NCBI GenBank assembly: GCA_947632495.1
Contig: CANRPL010000065.1
Location: 1 to 6,050, forward strand
DNA length: 6,050 nt
Direction of reading: 5' to 3'
DNA from: an uncultured Bacilli bacterium
Lineage (GTDB): Bacteria > Bacillota_I > Bacilli_A > RF39 > UBA660
Shown: positions 6,048 to 6,050 of the stretch, piece by piece
Numbering within the stretch: position 1 is the first letter of the stretch
Layout of the letters: each line of letters opens with the position of its first letter
Notes under the pieces: model-generated
Databases searched by the model: none
Told to the model about the DNA's origin: nothing
The model's input: only the letters and a program-made list of their open reading frames with translations
Position numbers and translations under genes: made by a program

Positions 6048-6050
6048 ATA

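Noticed and set aside
1..6050. Transposon, prophage, CRISPR or toxin-antitoxin system
   Set aside because: No transposase, integrase, phage structural gene, regularly spaced repeats or small paired genes are visible; all four genes are intact single-domain or fused metabolic, surface or transport genes.

Overview
The window is AT-rich DNA with strong Gram-positive style signals: AGGAG-type ribosome binding sites and TGn-extended -10 promoters. Short intergenic gaps separate the genes. The protein families fit an uncultured gut-type member of the Bacilli (RF39, Erysipelotrichia or Acholeplasma-like lineages), but this is inference from style and families, not a taxonomic assignment. Tryptophan is encoded by TGG and the four genes stop at TAA or TAG, so nothing requires a recoded UGA.

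Layout. Positions 1-166 are non-coding: a copy of a short repeat element (9-62), then a good promoter (107-135) driving a rightward two-gene operon. Gene 1 (167-1390) encodes a single-pass surface protein with two diverged copies of a poorly characterised ectodomain resembling DUF6273-type domains. Gene 2 (1383-2471) overlaps it by 8 bases and encodes a membrane-anchored NAGPA/DUF2233-type phosphodiester glycosidase. A hairpin (2470-2500) able to terminate in both directions separates this operon from a convergent leftward gene (2506-5139), an 877-residue ABC exporter with ATPase and FtsX/MacB-type permease fused and a very large extracellular domain. A compact divergent promoter region (5140-5257) separates the exporter from a rightward class I SAM-dependent methyltransferase (5258-5944), which ends in a weak terminator hairpin. 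A second, inverted copy of the left-edge repeat lies at 5988-6047.

How the genes may work together. Genes 1 and 2 are almost certainly co-transcribed and probably translationally coupled. Both products are predicted to sit in the cytoplasmic membrane with the C-terminal part outside, so a joint role at the cell surface, plausibly on a phosphodiester-linked glycan, is reasonable. The exporter and methyltransferase share only a divergent promoter region, and no functional link is proven. I found no transposase, integrase, CRISPR array, tRNA, rRNA or recognisable riboswitch. The most unusual observations are the paired inverted elements at the two edges, the tandem-domain surface protein coupled to the glycosidase, and the expanded exporter ectodomain.
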